Source: Bacillus mycoides (lineage in GTDB: Bacteria; Bacillota; Bacilli; Bacillales; Bacillaceae_G). From it: a DNA stretch of 64,000 bases. The stretch is from the NCBI RefSeq assembly GCF_018742245.1, contig NZ_CP036132.1, positions 1,917,001 through 1,981,000 on the forward strand, read 5' to 3'. Positions within the stretch are counted from its first letter, which is position 1; every line of letters begins with the position of its first letter. The notes under the pieces are model-generated. The model did not search any database, was not told the DNA's origin, and saw nothing but the letters and a program-made list of their open reading frames with translations. Shown here piece by piece: positions 43,470 through 52,868 of this stretch. The translations under genes and the position numbers were made by a program.

Positions 43470-44129
43470 ATGAATGAACGAACAGCGTTAGTACTTGGTG
43501 CAAGTGGATTAGTTGGACAAGAAATAACGCGTCTATTACTTGACTCAGATTACTACGATTCGGTTACTATTTTTGTAAGAGAACCATTACAATTACAGCA
43601 TGAGAAATTGCAGCAGAAACAGGTGGATTTTTCAGTATTAGAGGAATATAAAGAATTTTTTGCAGTAGATGATGTTTTTAGTTGTTTAGGAACAACGATA
43701 AAAAAAGCGAAGTCGAAGGCGAATTTTAAAAAAGTAGATTATGAATATACATTGCGAGCTGCCTGCTTAGCTGAAAAACAAGGCGTGCAAAATTTTCTTG
43801 TTATTTCATCAATGGGAGCAAATCCTAAATCACTTTTCTTTTACTCGCAAGTGAAGGGGAAAATGGAAGAGGAGCTGAAAAAGCTAGTTATTGGAGGCAT
43901 ACATATTTTCAGGCCGTCATTATTAGTAGGAAATCGACAAGAATATCGTTTTGGGGAAAGAATGGCCGAGAAATTATCTCGTATTCTTCCGTTTATATTT
44001 AAAGGGGCTTTTAAAAAGTATAAACCAATTTCAGCTAAAGATGTGGCGAAAGGAATGTATATAACAGCGCTGCGTGAAGAATCTGGTATTCATATTTATA
44101 GTTCAAACGATATTATAGAGATAAAATAA
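43470..44129 (+). CDS. NAD(P)-binding oxidoreductase (atypical SDR)
   Basis: A 219-residue Rossmann-fold protein. N-terminal ALVLGASGLVGQEITRLLL (6-24) binds the dinucleotide; VFSCLGTTIKKAKSK, FLVISSMGANPKS and HIFRPSLLVGNRQEYR follow, matching the small NAD(P)H-binding family related to YwnB/HTATIP2. The usual YxxxK catalytic pair is represented by YSQVKGKME. The substrate is unknown. A monocistronic unit ending in a terminator. Confidence 0.8.
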   Translation: MNERTALVLGASGLVGQEITRLLLDSDYYDSVTIFVREPLQLQHEKLQQKQVDFSVLEEYKEFFAVDDVFSCLGTTIKKAKSKANFKKVDYEYTLRAACLAEKQGVQNFLVISSMGANPKSLFFYSQVKGKMEEELKKLVIGGIHIFRPSLLVGNRQEYRFGERMAEKLSRILPFIFKGAFKKYKPISAKDVAKGMYITALREESGIHIYSSNDIIEIK

Positions 44130-44166
44130 ATAGAACCGAGAAGAATAACTTCTCGGTTTTATTTAT
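44127..44166. terminator. Terminator between the oxidoreductase and a decayed minus-strand gene
   Basis: Arms AAATAGAACCGAGAAG and CTTCTCGGTTTTATTT with a short loop. Confidence 0.82.
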
Positions 44167-44345
44167 TAGTTTTAATGTGTCGGTACTGATATGGTTCTTT
44201 TGATTCAAAGCCAAGTTCATTGGCTGCTATTCTTGGGAAGTAACTCGCGTCCGATAAAAATTTGCTCTGCTTGTGATCCGGTTGTAATTAATCCTACCGT
44301 ACCCATTGCGATGTTAACATGCTCATTGATTGAATTTTCTTGCAT
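44158..44345 (-). pseudogene. Frameshifted small gene, unrecognised
   Basis: On the minus strand an ATG at 44345 opens [20 protein letters not shown] and [15 protein letters not shown], then stops at 44217. A one-base change of frame after about AEQ gives [20 protein letters not shown] and PYQYRHIK up to a stop near 44158, just before the terminator. The two pieces read naturally as one small protein broken by a frameshift. A sequencing error is possible. No family recognised. Confidence 0.55.
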
Positions 44346-44446
44346 TGTATCATTCTCTTTTTTGTTTCTCTAATAAAACGCTTATACGAAAAATTTCGTC
44401 TATTCGTGTTACAATAAATAATATGTAATGAATTGGAGGATGACAT

Positions 44447-44899
44447 ATGTACCAGGCTTATTATGATAGTGAATTAGGTTTGTTAGAAATTACAGCGAAC
44501 GAAGAAGGAATTACGTCTGTTATATTTGTTGATGAACGACAAGAAGAAAATAAAAATGGAATGATAGATCAATGTATAAATGAGCTGGATGAATATTTTA
44601 AAGGAAAAAGAAAAGAGTTTACTGTACCACTGTCTGCTGAAGGAACGCCATTCCAAAAGAATGTATGGGATGCACTTTACACCGTACCATATGGCGTAAG
44701 TGCTTCATATTTAGATATTGCAGATAAGGTTGGGAATACGAAAGCTGTACGAGCGATAGGAGGGGCAAATAGCCGGAATCCAATTTCAATTATTGTTCCA
44801 TGTCATCGTGTAATAGGAAAGAGTGGAAAACTTGTTGGGTATGCAGGTGGTTTATGGAGGAAAGAGTGGTTATTGAAGCATGAAGGCATATTAAAATGA
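44447..44899 (+). CDS. ogt: Methylated-DNA--protein-cysteine S-methyltransferase
   Basis: A 150-residue O6-alkylguanine DNA alkyltransferase. It has the active site IIVPCHRVIG (Cys about 118), the helix-turn-helix YGVSASYLDIADKVGNTKAVRAIG and the recognition arginine in KAVRAIGGANSRNPI. The suicide enzyme moves methyl groups from DNA onto its Cys. The lack of an Ada-type regulatory domain fits Ogt. TTGGAGGATG precedes the ATG. A zinc-ribbon membrane protein gene follows 25 nt later and may be co-transcribed. Confidence 0.92.
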   Translation: MYQAYYDSELGLLEITANEEGITSVIFVDERQEENKNGMIDQCINELDEYFKGKRKEFTVPLSAEGTPFQKNVWDALYTVPYGVSASYLDIADKVGNTKAVRAIGGANSRNPISIIVPCHRVIGKSGKLVGYAGGLWRKEWLLKHEGILK

Positions 44900-44924
44900 A
44901 GTATGGATGGAAAGAGGGATTGTT

Positions 44925-45923
44925 TTGAAATGTATAAATTGTGGGCGACCTTGTATTAATGATCAGTTGAATTGTGCAAATTGTCAACGGAACTTGCATA
45001 ATGAACAAGGTGAAGAAAGCTCGCTAATAGACAAAGAATTAGAAGTATATGTAGGGAGACAATATCCATATTACAAAAGAAAATGGGAGCTTGAGAATAA
45101 GCGAATTGCTAGGTGGAGCTGGAATGGTCTGGCTTCTATTTTCAATGTAGGTTGGCTTGGATATCGTAAGTATTATTTACCTGCTGCTTTATTTATACTG
45201 TTATTAGTAGCATGTGATGCATTTTCTTATTATATGGGGTTCAACGTAGCGTTGCCAATCATTAATATGGTGCCTCTTACGTTTTTATTACTCATTTTCA
45301 TTCTATTTGGGATGGGGATTTTTGCAAATGGATTATATTATCAATTTGCAGAAAGGCGTATATATCGAATAAAAGCACGGGGAATTAAAGATGAATCGGT
45401 TGAAAATTATCTGATCCGTGATAGTGGTGGAACGAGTAAAATGGGAGCAACAATCGTTACTATTTTAGCAGTTGCTAGTATTTTTTTCAGTCATTTCTTT
45501 TTTCCGACTGATCGAGATATTATACAAAAAGTACGTACAAGTTCGCTTTATGAATATCCGTTCTTTTCGATTGGTGAATCGTTTGAAAGCTATTTTCAAA
45601 ATTCAGGGTGGATATATTATCGTGGTTCGGAAGGTATGGAATTAGTAGAATTTCAAGGATACAGCCCAGGGATGCCAAGACAAAAAGTTACAATTCAATT
45701 TATTGTTGATTATAAATTGAGTGAAATTGAGCCATATTCCCTTACGATTAATGGTGAATCTAAAAATGAAGAAGAGTTTTTGAAGATGATGGAAGAAATA
45801 TTCAAGGTTCAAAATCCGTTTGAAATAGAGGATGGATTGCAAGTAAATGCTATTCAACAAAGCGGAGGGAAAGCAATTTCTGACCGCTTTTTTTCTTTTT
45901 ATGAAAATAAATATTTAAAATAA
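44925..45923 (+). CDS. Zinc-ribbon plus DUF2628-like membrane protein
   Basis: From the TTG at 44925 (AGAGGGA, 7 nt away) the product is 332 residues. It opens with a zinc ribbon KCINCGRPCINDQLNCANC (2-20). A DUF2628-like module, WSWNGLASIFNVGWLGYRKYY, precedes two membrane helices (about 90-107 and 112-135). A third helix (about 176-194) leads to an extracytoplasmic C-terminal domain of about 130 residues. Function unknown. Confidence 0.72.
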   Translation: MKCINCGRPCINDQLNCANCQRNLHNEQGEESSLIDKELEVYVGRQYPYYKRKWELENKRIARWSWNGLASIFNVGWLGYRKYYLPAALFILLLVACDAFSYYMGFNVALPIINMVPLTFLLLIFILFGMGIFANGLYYQFAERRIYRIKARGIKDESVENYLIRDSGGTSKMGATIVTILAVASIFFSHFFFPTDRDIIQKVRTSSLYEYPFFSIGESFESYFQNSGWIYYRGSEGMELVEFQGYSPGMPRQKVTIQFIVDYKLSEIEPYSLTINGESKNEEEFLKMMEEIFKVQNPFEIEDGLQVNAIQQSGGKAISDRFFSFYENKYLK

Positions 45924-45994
45924 TCAGAATTTTTTGTATAATAAAATATATTATACAAGTTTTAACTTATACATATAGATTGGGGGAAGGAAGA

Positions 45995-47656
45995 ATGAAG
46001 AGAAAGACAACAACAATTGCTGCACTTGCGTTATCGACTAGTGTACTGGTTGCGGGATGTGGGAATGGGGAGAAGGCTTCGACAACGAAGAAAGAATCAA
46101 GTAAGGGAATGGCAGATAAACAAGTTTTAAATTTGCTAGAAACAGCTGAAATTCCTTCAATGGATACATCTAAATCAACAGATTCTGTATCTTTCCGTGT
46201 ATTTGTAAATGCAATGGAGGGATTATATCGTCTAGATAAAGATAATAAACCAACTCCAGGTATGGCCAAAGACGTGAAGATTAGTGAAGATAAAAAGACA
46301 TATACATTTGAATTACGTGATGCAAAATGGTCAAATGGTGATCCAGTTCGAGCACAAGATTTTGTATATGCATGGCAACGTACATTAGATAAAGCAATAG
46401 CAGCAGAATATGCATTTATTTTATTTGATGTGAAAAATGCACAGAAAGTAAATAAAGGAGAAGTACCGTCGGATCAATTAGGTGTTAAAGCGAAGGATGA
46501 TAAAACGTTAGTAGTAGAATTAGAACAACCAGCACCTTATTTCCTTGAGCTTACTTCGTTCCCTACATTCTTCCCATTAAATGAAAAGTATGTAAAAGAA
46601 CAAGGGGATAAATACGGATTAGAAGCAAATAAATTATTGTACAATGGACCATTTACAATGAGTGAATGGAAGCATGAACAAAGTTACCAGTTAAAGAAAA
46701 ACCCAAATTATTGGGATAAAGATGCTGTAAAATTAAAAGAAATTAATGTGGGTATAGTAAAAGAGACAAGTACTGGGGTAAATTTATATGATAGTGATCA
46801 AGCAGACCGTGTCATTTTAAGTTCTGAGTTTGTAGACAAATATAAAAAGAATAAACCAGATGAATTTAAAACGAAGCTAGACCCACGTATGTATTTCCTA
46901 CGTTTTAATCAAAAAAATGCAACGTTTAAAAATCAAAAGGTTCGTGAGGCGATTGATTTAGCGTACGATAAAAAAGGAATTGCGGATGTAATTTTGAATG
47001 ATGGATCATTGCCAGCTTATTTCTTAGTACCTGAAAAGTTTACGACAGGACCAGATGGAAAAGACTTCCGTACTGTAAATAAAAATTTCCGTGACAGTAA
47101 AGATAATGCTGCGAAAGCAAAAAAACTGTGGGAAGAAGCGAAGAAAGAACTTGGCCAAGATACAATTACAGTAGAATTACTAAATGATGATAACGGTAGT
47201 CGTAAAAAAGTGGGCGACTTTATTAAAGAAGAATTAGAGAAAAACTTACCTGGCATTAAAGTGAATTTGAAGCAACAACCATATAAGCAGAAGTTAGATT
47301 TAGAAAAGAAATTTGAATATGAATTCTCATTATCTGCATGGAGTCCAGATTATCCAGACCCAATGACATATATTGATATGTTCGTTACTGGAAGCTCATT
47401 TAATGAAATGGATTATTCAAATCCGAAGTACGATGATTTAGTAGCAAAATCAAAAGGAGAACTACTAAAAGATGACGCAGCACGCTGGAAAGCACTTGCA
47501 GAAGCTGAAAAAATCTTAATTGGTCAAGATGCTGCAATCTCTCCTACGTACCAACAAAGTACAGCTTACTTAGAGAAGACGTATGTAAATGGTATTGCTA
47601 ACCATACGTTCGGTGGCGACTTTAGTTATAAATGGGCATATATTACAAAGAAATAG
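45995..47656 (+). CDS. oppA: Oligopeptide ABC transporter substrate-binding lipoprotein
   Basis: A 553-residue peptide-binding protein of the OppA/SBP_bac_5 class. Signal and lipobox: MKRKTTTIAALALSTSVLVAGC (Cys 22). Typical segments include SMDTSKSTDSVSFRVFVNAM, GLYRLDKDNKPTPGMA, YTFELRDAKWSNGDPVRAQD and FVYAWQRTLD. The start at 45995 follows GGGGGAAGG. It stands alone without permease genes, one of the many OppA paralogues of the B. cereus group. Uptake of peptides or signal peptides is expected. Confidence 0.9.
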   Translation: MKRKTTTIAALALSTSVLVAGCGNGEKASTTKKESSKGMADKQVLNLLETAEIPSMDTSKSTDSVSFRVFVNAMEGLYRLDKDNKPTPGMAKDVKISEDKKTYTFELRDAKWSNGDPVRAQDFVYAWQRTLDKAIAAEYAFILFDVKNAQKVNKGEVPSDQLGVKAKDDKTLVVELEQPAPYFLELTSFPTFFPLNEKYVKEQGDKYGLEANKLLYNGPFTMSEWKHEQSYQLKKNPNYWDKDAVKLKEINVGIVKETSTGVNLYDSDQADRVILSSEFVDKYKKNKPDEFKTKLDPRMYFLRFNQKNATFKNQKVREAIDLAYDKKGIADVILNDGSLPAYFLVPEKFTTGPDGKDFRTVNKNFRDSKDNAAKAKKLWEEAKKELGQDTITVELLNDDNGSRKKVGDFIKEELEKNLPGIKVNLKQQPYKQKLDLEKKFEYEFSLSAWSPDYPDPMTYIDMFVTGSSFNEMDYSNPKYDDLVAKSKGELLKDDAARWKALAEAEKILIGQDAAISPTYQQSTAYLEKTYVNGIANHTFGGDFSYKWAYITKK

Positions 47657-47659
47657 TAT

Positions 47660-47698
47660 AATAAAAGATGAGCGAATTTTCGCTCATCTTTTATTTGT
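47660..47698 (+). terminator. Terminator after oppA
   Basis: Stem ATAAAAGATGAGCGAA / TTCGCTCATCTTTTAT followed by T residues. Confidence 0.88.
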
Positions 47699-47715
47699 TT
47701 AGGGAGGAACGTGGA

Positions 47716-48132
47716 GTGTTGAAAGGAATCAATCATCTTTGTTTTTCAGTATCAAATTTAGAAAACGCTATTATGTTTTATGAAAGAGTGCTAGAAGGAG
47801 AACTATTAGTTAAAGGGAGAAAACTTGCATATTTCAATATATGTGGAGTATGGATAGCACTGAACGAAGAGGCACATATTCCAAGAAAGGAGATTCATCA
47901 ATCTTATACGCACCTCGCATTTTCTGTTGAACAAGAAGACTTTGAACGCTTACTGCAGCGATTAGAAGAAAATAAAGTTCATATTTTACAAGGAAGAGAA
48001 CGAGATATGAGAGATTGTGAATCTATATATTTTCAAGATCCAGATGGTCATAAATTTGAGTTTCATTCAGGGACATTGCAAGATCGTCTAAATTATTATA
48101 GGGAAGAGAAACCTCATATGACATTTTACTAA
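47716..48132 (+). CDS. fosB: Fosfomycin bacillithiol transferase FosB
   Basis: From the GTG at 47716 (AGGGAGG, 8 nt away) the protein is 138 residues, the exact length of B. cereus FosB. It is a vicinal-oxygen-chelate enzyme with metal ligands H7 (INHLCFS), H66 (SYTHLAFS) and E115 ([10 protein letters not shown]). It opens the epoxide of fosfomycin with bacillithiol, inactivating the drug. It is a chromosomal gene common to the group, with no mobile element nearby. A dehydrogenase-like gene follows by 13 nt. Confidence 0.93.
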   Translation: MLKGINHLCFSVSNLENAIMFYERVLEGELLVKGRKLAYFNICGVWIALNEEAHIPRKEIHQSYTHLAFSVEQEDFERLLQRLEENKVHILQGRERDMRDCESIYFQDPDGHKFEFHSGTLQDRLNYYREEKPHMTFY

Positions 48133-48145
48133 GGAGGACGAGTAT

Positions 48146-48691
48146 TTGCATGTACTTGTAATTGGTGGAACAGGGATGTTAAAGAAAGTGTCTATGTGGC
48201 TTTGTGAGCAAGGGTTTCACGTTTCTATTATTGGACGAGATAGTGCGAAATTGGAAAATGTTAAGCAAGGGAGTTCTGTACCGGGAAATATTACGTGCCT
48301 TTCTGTAGATTATCAAAATGACGATGATGTAAAGCAATCTATTAAAAGTACAATTGAACAAAATGGTCCAATTACATTAGTTGTCGCATGGGTACATTCG
48401 AGTGCTAAGCATGCATTACGACTCATTTGTAATGAGGTAGAATTGTCGTCGGAAAAGTACAGTTTATTTCATATATTAGGTAGTAGTGCATCACGTACGA
48501 AGTCACAAAAAATAGGCGGGGCATTATGTAGTTATTATAGAATTATATTAGGGTTTATTTTAGAAGATACATATGCAAGGTGGCTTACTCATGAAGAGAT
48601 AGCTGACGGAGTTATAAAAGGAATAGAAAGTAAATGCACAGAATGGATTGTAGGGAGAGTACAGCCATGGGAATTGCGGCCAAAATGGTAA
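48146..48691 (+). CDS. Short-chain dehydrogenase-like protein
   Basis: A 181-residue Rossmann-fold protein starting at TTG 48146 behind AAGGAGGACG. N-terminal HVLVIGGTGMLKKVSMWL (2-19) is a dinucleotide-binding loop; CLSVDYQNDDDVKQSI and VVAWVHSSAKHAL follow. It is shorter than classic SDRs, and I see no YxxxK with a matching Ser. It is probably co-transcribed with fosB and the downstream phosphatase. Function unknown. Confidence 0.75.
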   Translation: MHVLVIGGTGMLKKVSMWLCEQGFHVSIIGRDSAKLENVKQGSSVPGNITCLSVDYQNDDDVKQSIKSTIEQNGPITLVVAWVHSSAKHALRLICNEVELSSEKYSLFHILGSSASRTKSQKIGGALCSYYRIILGFILEDTYARWLTHEEIADGVIKGIESKCTEWIVGRVQPWELRPKW

Positions 48692-48704
48692 GGGGGAATG
48701 ATAA

Positions 48705-49322
48705 ATGAAGACAACGGTATATGTAACAAGGCACGGTGAGACAGAATGGAATGTAGCAAAGCGGATGCAAGGGCGAAAAAATTCAGCATTAACTGAGAAT
48801 GGTATGATACAAGCGAAACAATTAGGGGAGCGTATGAAGGATTTACCGCTCCATGCCATATATAGTAGTCCAAGTGAAAGAACGCTTCATACTGCTGAAT
48901 TGATTAAAGGAGAACGCAATATTCCAATTATAGCAGATGAACGTTTCTATGAAATAAATATGGGTACATGGGAAGGGCAAACAATTGCTGATTTGGAAAT
49001 GCAATATCCAGAAGAAGTACATTTATTTTGGAATGAACCACATCTTTTTCAATCAACATCAGGGGAAAACTTTGCGGCCGTTCATAAAAGAGTAATTGAA
49101 GGGATACACTTTCTTTTAGAAAAGCATAAAGGTGAAAGTATTTTAATTGTCTCTCATGCTGCAGCAGCGAAATTACTTGTAGGGCATTTTGCAGGTGTTG
49201 AAATTGAACATGTATGGGGAGAGCCATTTATGCATAGTGCGAGTCTTAGTGTGATTGAATTTGATGAAAATTTTGGTAAAGTAAAACAATTTGCAGATAC
49301 AAGTCATTTTCAGGAAAAGTAA
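48705..49322 (+). CDS. Histidine phosphatase family protein (PhoE/GpmB-like)
   Basis: A 205-residue phosphoglycerate-mutase-type phosphatase. The phospho-His motif is YVTRHGETEWN (6-16, catalytic H10). Further motifs are IYSSPSERTLHTAELI, FYEINMGTWEGQ and the second catalytic His in LIVSHAAAAKLL (about 148). Relatives act as broad phosphatases or on cobalamin/nucleotide phosphates. A terminator follows. ATG 48705 is preceded by AAGGGGGAATG. Confidence 0.87.
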   Translation: MKTTVYVTRHGETEWNVAKRMQGRKNSALTENGMIQAKQLGERMKDLPLHAIYSSPSERTLHTAELIKGERNIPIIADERFYEINMGTWEGQTIADLEMQYPEEVHLFWNEPHLFQSTSGENFAAVHKRVIEGIHFLLEKHKGESILIVSHAAAAKLLVGHFAGVEIEHVWGEPFMHSASLSVIEFDENFGKVKQFADTSHFQEK

Positions 49323-49348
49323 AAAAAGGCCGCAAAACGGCCTTTTTT
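49321..49348 (+). terminator. Terminator after the histidine phosphatase gene
   Basis: Stem AAAAAGGCCG / CGGCCTTTTT with an A-rich loop and a T run. Confidence 0.88.
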
Positions 49349-49363
49349 TGTGGGAATAAAAAA

Positions 49364-49981
49364 CTAGCAATTACGTTTTTTATACCAGAAGTGATCGAAT
49401 TTCTTGTTTTTGCAAGAAGAGGACTTATGTCTGCAATCTTTGCAATCGTCCCATTTGTGCCCGTCATCGTGACAGTCCTTACCATGATCCCACGAATCAT
49501 CACAAGAACCATGATGGCTATGAGGGAAAAATACACATTTTTTACAGAAACATCGTTTTGTCCAGAAACATTTCTTTTCAAAGCGAACGCATTTTGTAAC
49601 GAAAGTACATTTTTTCACGCGAGTACGTTTTGTAACTATAACGCATTCTTTTCTACGAGTAACCTTCGTAACGAATGTCCATTTTTGAACGCGTACACGA
49701 GTACATTTTGTAACAAATGTCCATTTTTTTACATGAGTACATTTTGTAACGAAAGTACAATGTTTTACGCGAGTACATCTTGTTCTTGGACATTTACGCC
49801 CTGTTGTACATTTACGTCCTGTTGTACATTTACGTCCTGTTGTACATTTACACCCTGTTGTACATCTATGATGAGAGAATTTATCATCATCGCACTCAAA
49901 AGTACTTGGATCTTGGTGTAAGAAATCCTCCATCCCTGCACTTTTGATTTCTTCAACAGCTTTTCTGATATCACGTTTCAT
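49364..49981 (-). CDS. exsB: ExsB-like Cys/Thr-repeat exosporium protein
   Basis: A 205-residue, very basic, Cys-rich low-complexity protein. An ordered N-terminus (MKRDIRKAVEEIKSAGMEDF, to about 38) precedes four CTTGRKC-type repeats (about 40-64), then eight or so 10-11-residue repeats of the type KCTxVTKCTHVKK (about 65-145). A His/Asp/Cys-rich tail ends the protein. It matches my memory of Bacillus anthracis ExsB, a heavily Thr-phosphorylated protein needed to attach the exosporium. It is divergent from cotH, as cotG is in B. subtilis, which suggests it is the CotH substrate. A strong AAGGAGGA precedes the ATG. Confidence 0.75.
   Translation of the reverse strand: MKRDIRKAVEEIKSAGMEDFLHQDPSTFECDDDKFSHHRCTTGCKCTTGRKCTTGRKCTTGRKCPRTRCTRVKHCTFVTKCTHVKKWTFVTKCTRVRVQKWTFVTKVTRRKECVIVTKRTRVKKCTFVTKCVRFEKKCFWTKRCFCKKCVFFPHSHHGSCDDSWDHGKDCHDDGHKWDDCKDCRHKSSSCKNKKFDHFWYKKRNC
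49605..49868 (-). repeat. Intragenic tandem repeats of the exsB-like gene
   Basis: Two arrays. At about 49796-49868, four 18-nt units built on TGTTGTACATTTACGTCC encode CTTGRK repeats. At about 49605-49795, degenerate units of about 30-33 nt (GAGTACATTTTGTAACGAA-like on the plus strand) encode the KCTxVTK repeats. Such arrays are prone to length change. Confidence 0.75.
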
Positions 49982-50156
49982 AGAAATCCTCCTTATCGTG
50001 TATTAAATTGAAAAGGTATTCTTTTTCCTTAACATGATATGAGATACGGTTTCTTTCTGAACAGGACAAGAGTGTAATTTTATATAAATGGATGATAGCG
50101 GATGTATGGACAAGGCGTGGTGCATACATTGAATGAAGAGAACTGAGAAGGGATGA

Positions 50157-51239
<1,083 letters not shown>

Positions 51240-51247
51240 TTTTGAAG

Positions 51248-51278
51248 GAGATTGAAACATTATCAATCTCTTTTTTTG
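51248..51278 (+). terminator. Terminator after cotH
   Basis: Stem GAGATTGA / TCAATCTC with a 7-nt loop and seven T residues. Confidence 0.87.
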
Positions 51279-51356
51279 TATACTAAAGATGGAGAAATAA
51301 AAAAGCGAAATAATATTTAGTAGAATGAAGTTGATTAAGAATGGAGTTGTGTAGAT

Positions 51357-51974
51357 ATGACGGTTAAATGGATTGATTGGGTAAAACAAATACAATCAAT
51401 AGCACAAGCAGGTTTAACGTACTCCAAAGATGTGTATGATCTAGAGCGTTTCCAACAATTACGAGACATTTCAATTGCGATGATGTCACATTACACAAAA
51501 ACAGATTGGGAAGTAGTAGAGAATTTATTTGCAAGTGAGACAGGCTATCAAACACCTAAAGTTGATATACGGGCAGTTATTTTTCAGAATGAAAAATTAT
51601 TATTTGTGAAAGAAAAAAGTGATGGAAAATGGGCATTGCCAGGTGGATGGGCCGATATTGGTTATACGCCAACAGAAGTCGCAGTAAAAGAAGTGTTAGA
51701 AGAGACAGGTTATAAAGTAGATCATTTTAGGCTACTAGCAATATTCGATAAAGAAAAACATCAACCATCTCCATCAGCAACCCATATATATAAGGTTTTT
51801 ATAGGTTGCGAGATTGTTGGTGGAGAAAAGAAACTAAGTATTGAAACAGAGGATATAGATTTTTTTAGTGAAAATGAAATACCTGATTTATCAATCGCTA
51901 GAAATACAGAATGGCAGATTAAAGAAATGTTTGCGTTTATGAAGGATCGAAATAAGGAAAAGATACTTGATTAA
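51357..51974 (+). CDS. Nudix hydrolase with helical N-terminal domain (CDP-choline pyrophosphatase-like)
   Basis: A 205-residue protein. Residues 1-65 form a helical domain (MTVKWIDWVKQIQSIAQAGL); residues 70-200 are a Nudix fold. The Nudix box spans GGWADIGYTPTEVAVKEVL and EETGYK (about 97-121), with Lys in the place of the usual Arg of REUxEE. Length and architecture match the B. cereus CDP-Chase described in the literature, so CDP-choline is a candidate substrate. A terminator overlaps the stop codon. Confidence 0.85.
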   Translation: MTVKWIDWVKQIQSIAQAGLTYSKDVYDLERFQQLRDISIAMMSHYTKTDWEVVENLFASETGYQTPKVDIRAVIFQNEKLLFVKEKSDGKWALPGGWADIGYTPTEVAVKEVLEETGYKVDHFRLLAIFDKEKHQPSPSATHIYKVFIGCEIVGGEKKLSIETEDIDFFSENEIPDLSIARNTEWQIKEMFAFMKDRNKEKILD

Positions 51975-51998
51975 TTAAATGAATCAAGTATCTTTTTA
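51961..51998 (+). terminator. Terminator overlapping the Nudix gene stop
   Basis: A 12-bp stem AGATACTTGATT / AATCAAGTATCT then TTTTTA. Confidence 0.85.
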
Positions 51999-52168
51999 GG
52001 GTATATTGATGAAGGGTTGTACATGTTCTTGTAACAAAAAAGAGTATAGTGTAGTCCTCTTTAAAGTCTATGAGTTAGGTGAAGAGATTCACATGATTAT
52101 ATTGGCAGATGGCAATCTTTATGTGATAATGGAATGGTATGTGAAGAAAAAAGGAGATAGAAAAGAAT

Positions 52169-52771
52169 ATGTTAGCGAATATAATAGATCAGTTATTACA
52201 ATTCTTTGCAAGTCTAGGATACTTCGGAGTAGCGCTAGGTTTAATGATTGAAATTATCCCAAGTGAGATTGTACTTTCGTATGCTGGATTTTTAGTGGAA
52301 GAAGGAAAAATTAGTTTTGTCGGAGCTGTTATTGCCGGAACAATCGGTGGTACTTTAGCGCAAATCTTTTTATACTGGCTTGGATACTACGGAGGGCGTC
52401 CGGTTGTTGAAAAATACGGGAAATATCTGCTTATTAATAAGCATCATCTAGATATTGCAGAAAATTGGTTTAAAAGATACGGGGCGGGTGTAATATTCTC
52501 TGCACGCTTTATTCCTGTTGTACGTCATGCTATCTCTATTCCTGCAGGACTAGCTAAGATGCCGTTAAAGCTCTTTACACTGTATACAGTAGTAGCGATT
52601 ATTCCATGGTCAATTCTTTTTATATACTTAGGAGAAAAGCTTGGTGGAAATTGGCGACATATTAAAGAGTATGCATCTGATTACACACATTACATAATTA
52701 TAGGTGCGGTTTTCTTTATTGCTCTTTACTTCGGTTTAAAGCTTTTGAAAAAGAGAAAAACAACGCATTAA
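52169..52771 (+). CDS. DedA-family (VTT) membrane protein
   Basis: A 200-residue membrane protein with about five hydrophobic segments. The family motif FSARFIPVVRHAISIPAGLA (about 110-129) and the early EIIPSEIVLSYAGFL are clear. DedA proteins affect membrane potential and polymyxin/cationic peptide tolerance; some members flip undecaprenyl phosphate or PE. The ATG at 52169 follows AAAAGGAGAT. A terminator follows. Confidence 0.9.
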   Translation: MLANIIDQLLQFFASLGYFGVALGLMIEIIPSEIVLSYAGFLVEEGKISFVGAVIAGTIGGTLAQIFLYWLGYYGGRPVVEKYGKYLLINKHHLDIAENWFKRYGAGVIFSARFIPVVRHAISIPAGLAKMPLKLFTLYTVVAIIPWSILFIYLGEKLGGNWRHIKEYASDYTHYIIIGAVFFIALYFGLKLLKKRKTTH

Positions 52772-52800
52772 AGTCAATGATTTTTCATTGGCTTTTTTTA
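52771..52800 (+). terminator. Terminator after the DedA gene
   Basis: Short stem AAGTCAATG / CATTGGCTT with a G-T pair and a run of seven T residues. Confidence 0.8.
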
Positions 52801-52868
52801 ATTGTTTTGGTTCTAAAAAAAAGGAGTTGTCCATAATGTGTAATAATAAAGCGTAGCGGGGGAATGTG

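Noticed and set aside
49796..49868. Short regular repeats that could suggest a CRISPR array
   Set aside because: The units are contiguous 18-nt codon repeats with no spacers and no cas genes nearby.
49391..49921. 176-codon plus-strand ORF antisense to the exsB-like gene
   Set aside because: It is the complement of the repeat array; its own repeats arise from the DNA periodicity. The minus-strand frame has the AAGGAGGA site and a sensible N-terminus.
52006..52251. An 81-codon plus-strand ORF starting MMKGCTCSCNKKEYS between the Nudix and DedA genes
   Set aside because: It lacks a good ribosome site, overlaps the DedA gene by 83 nt in another frame and its C-terminus is just the shadow of DedA. 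The N-terminal part is not protein-like enough to keep.
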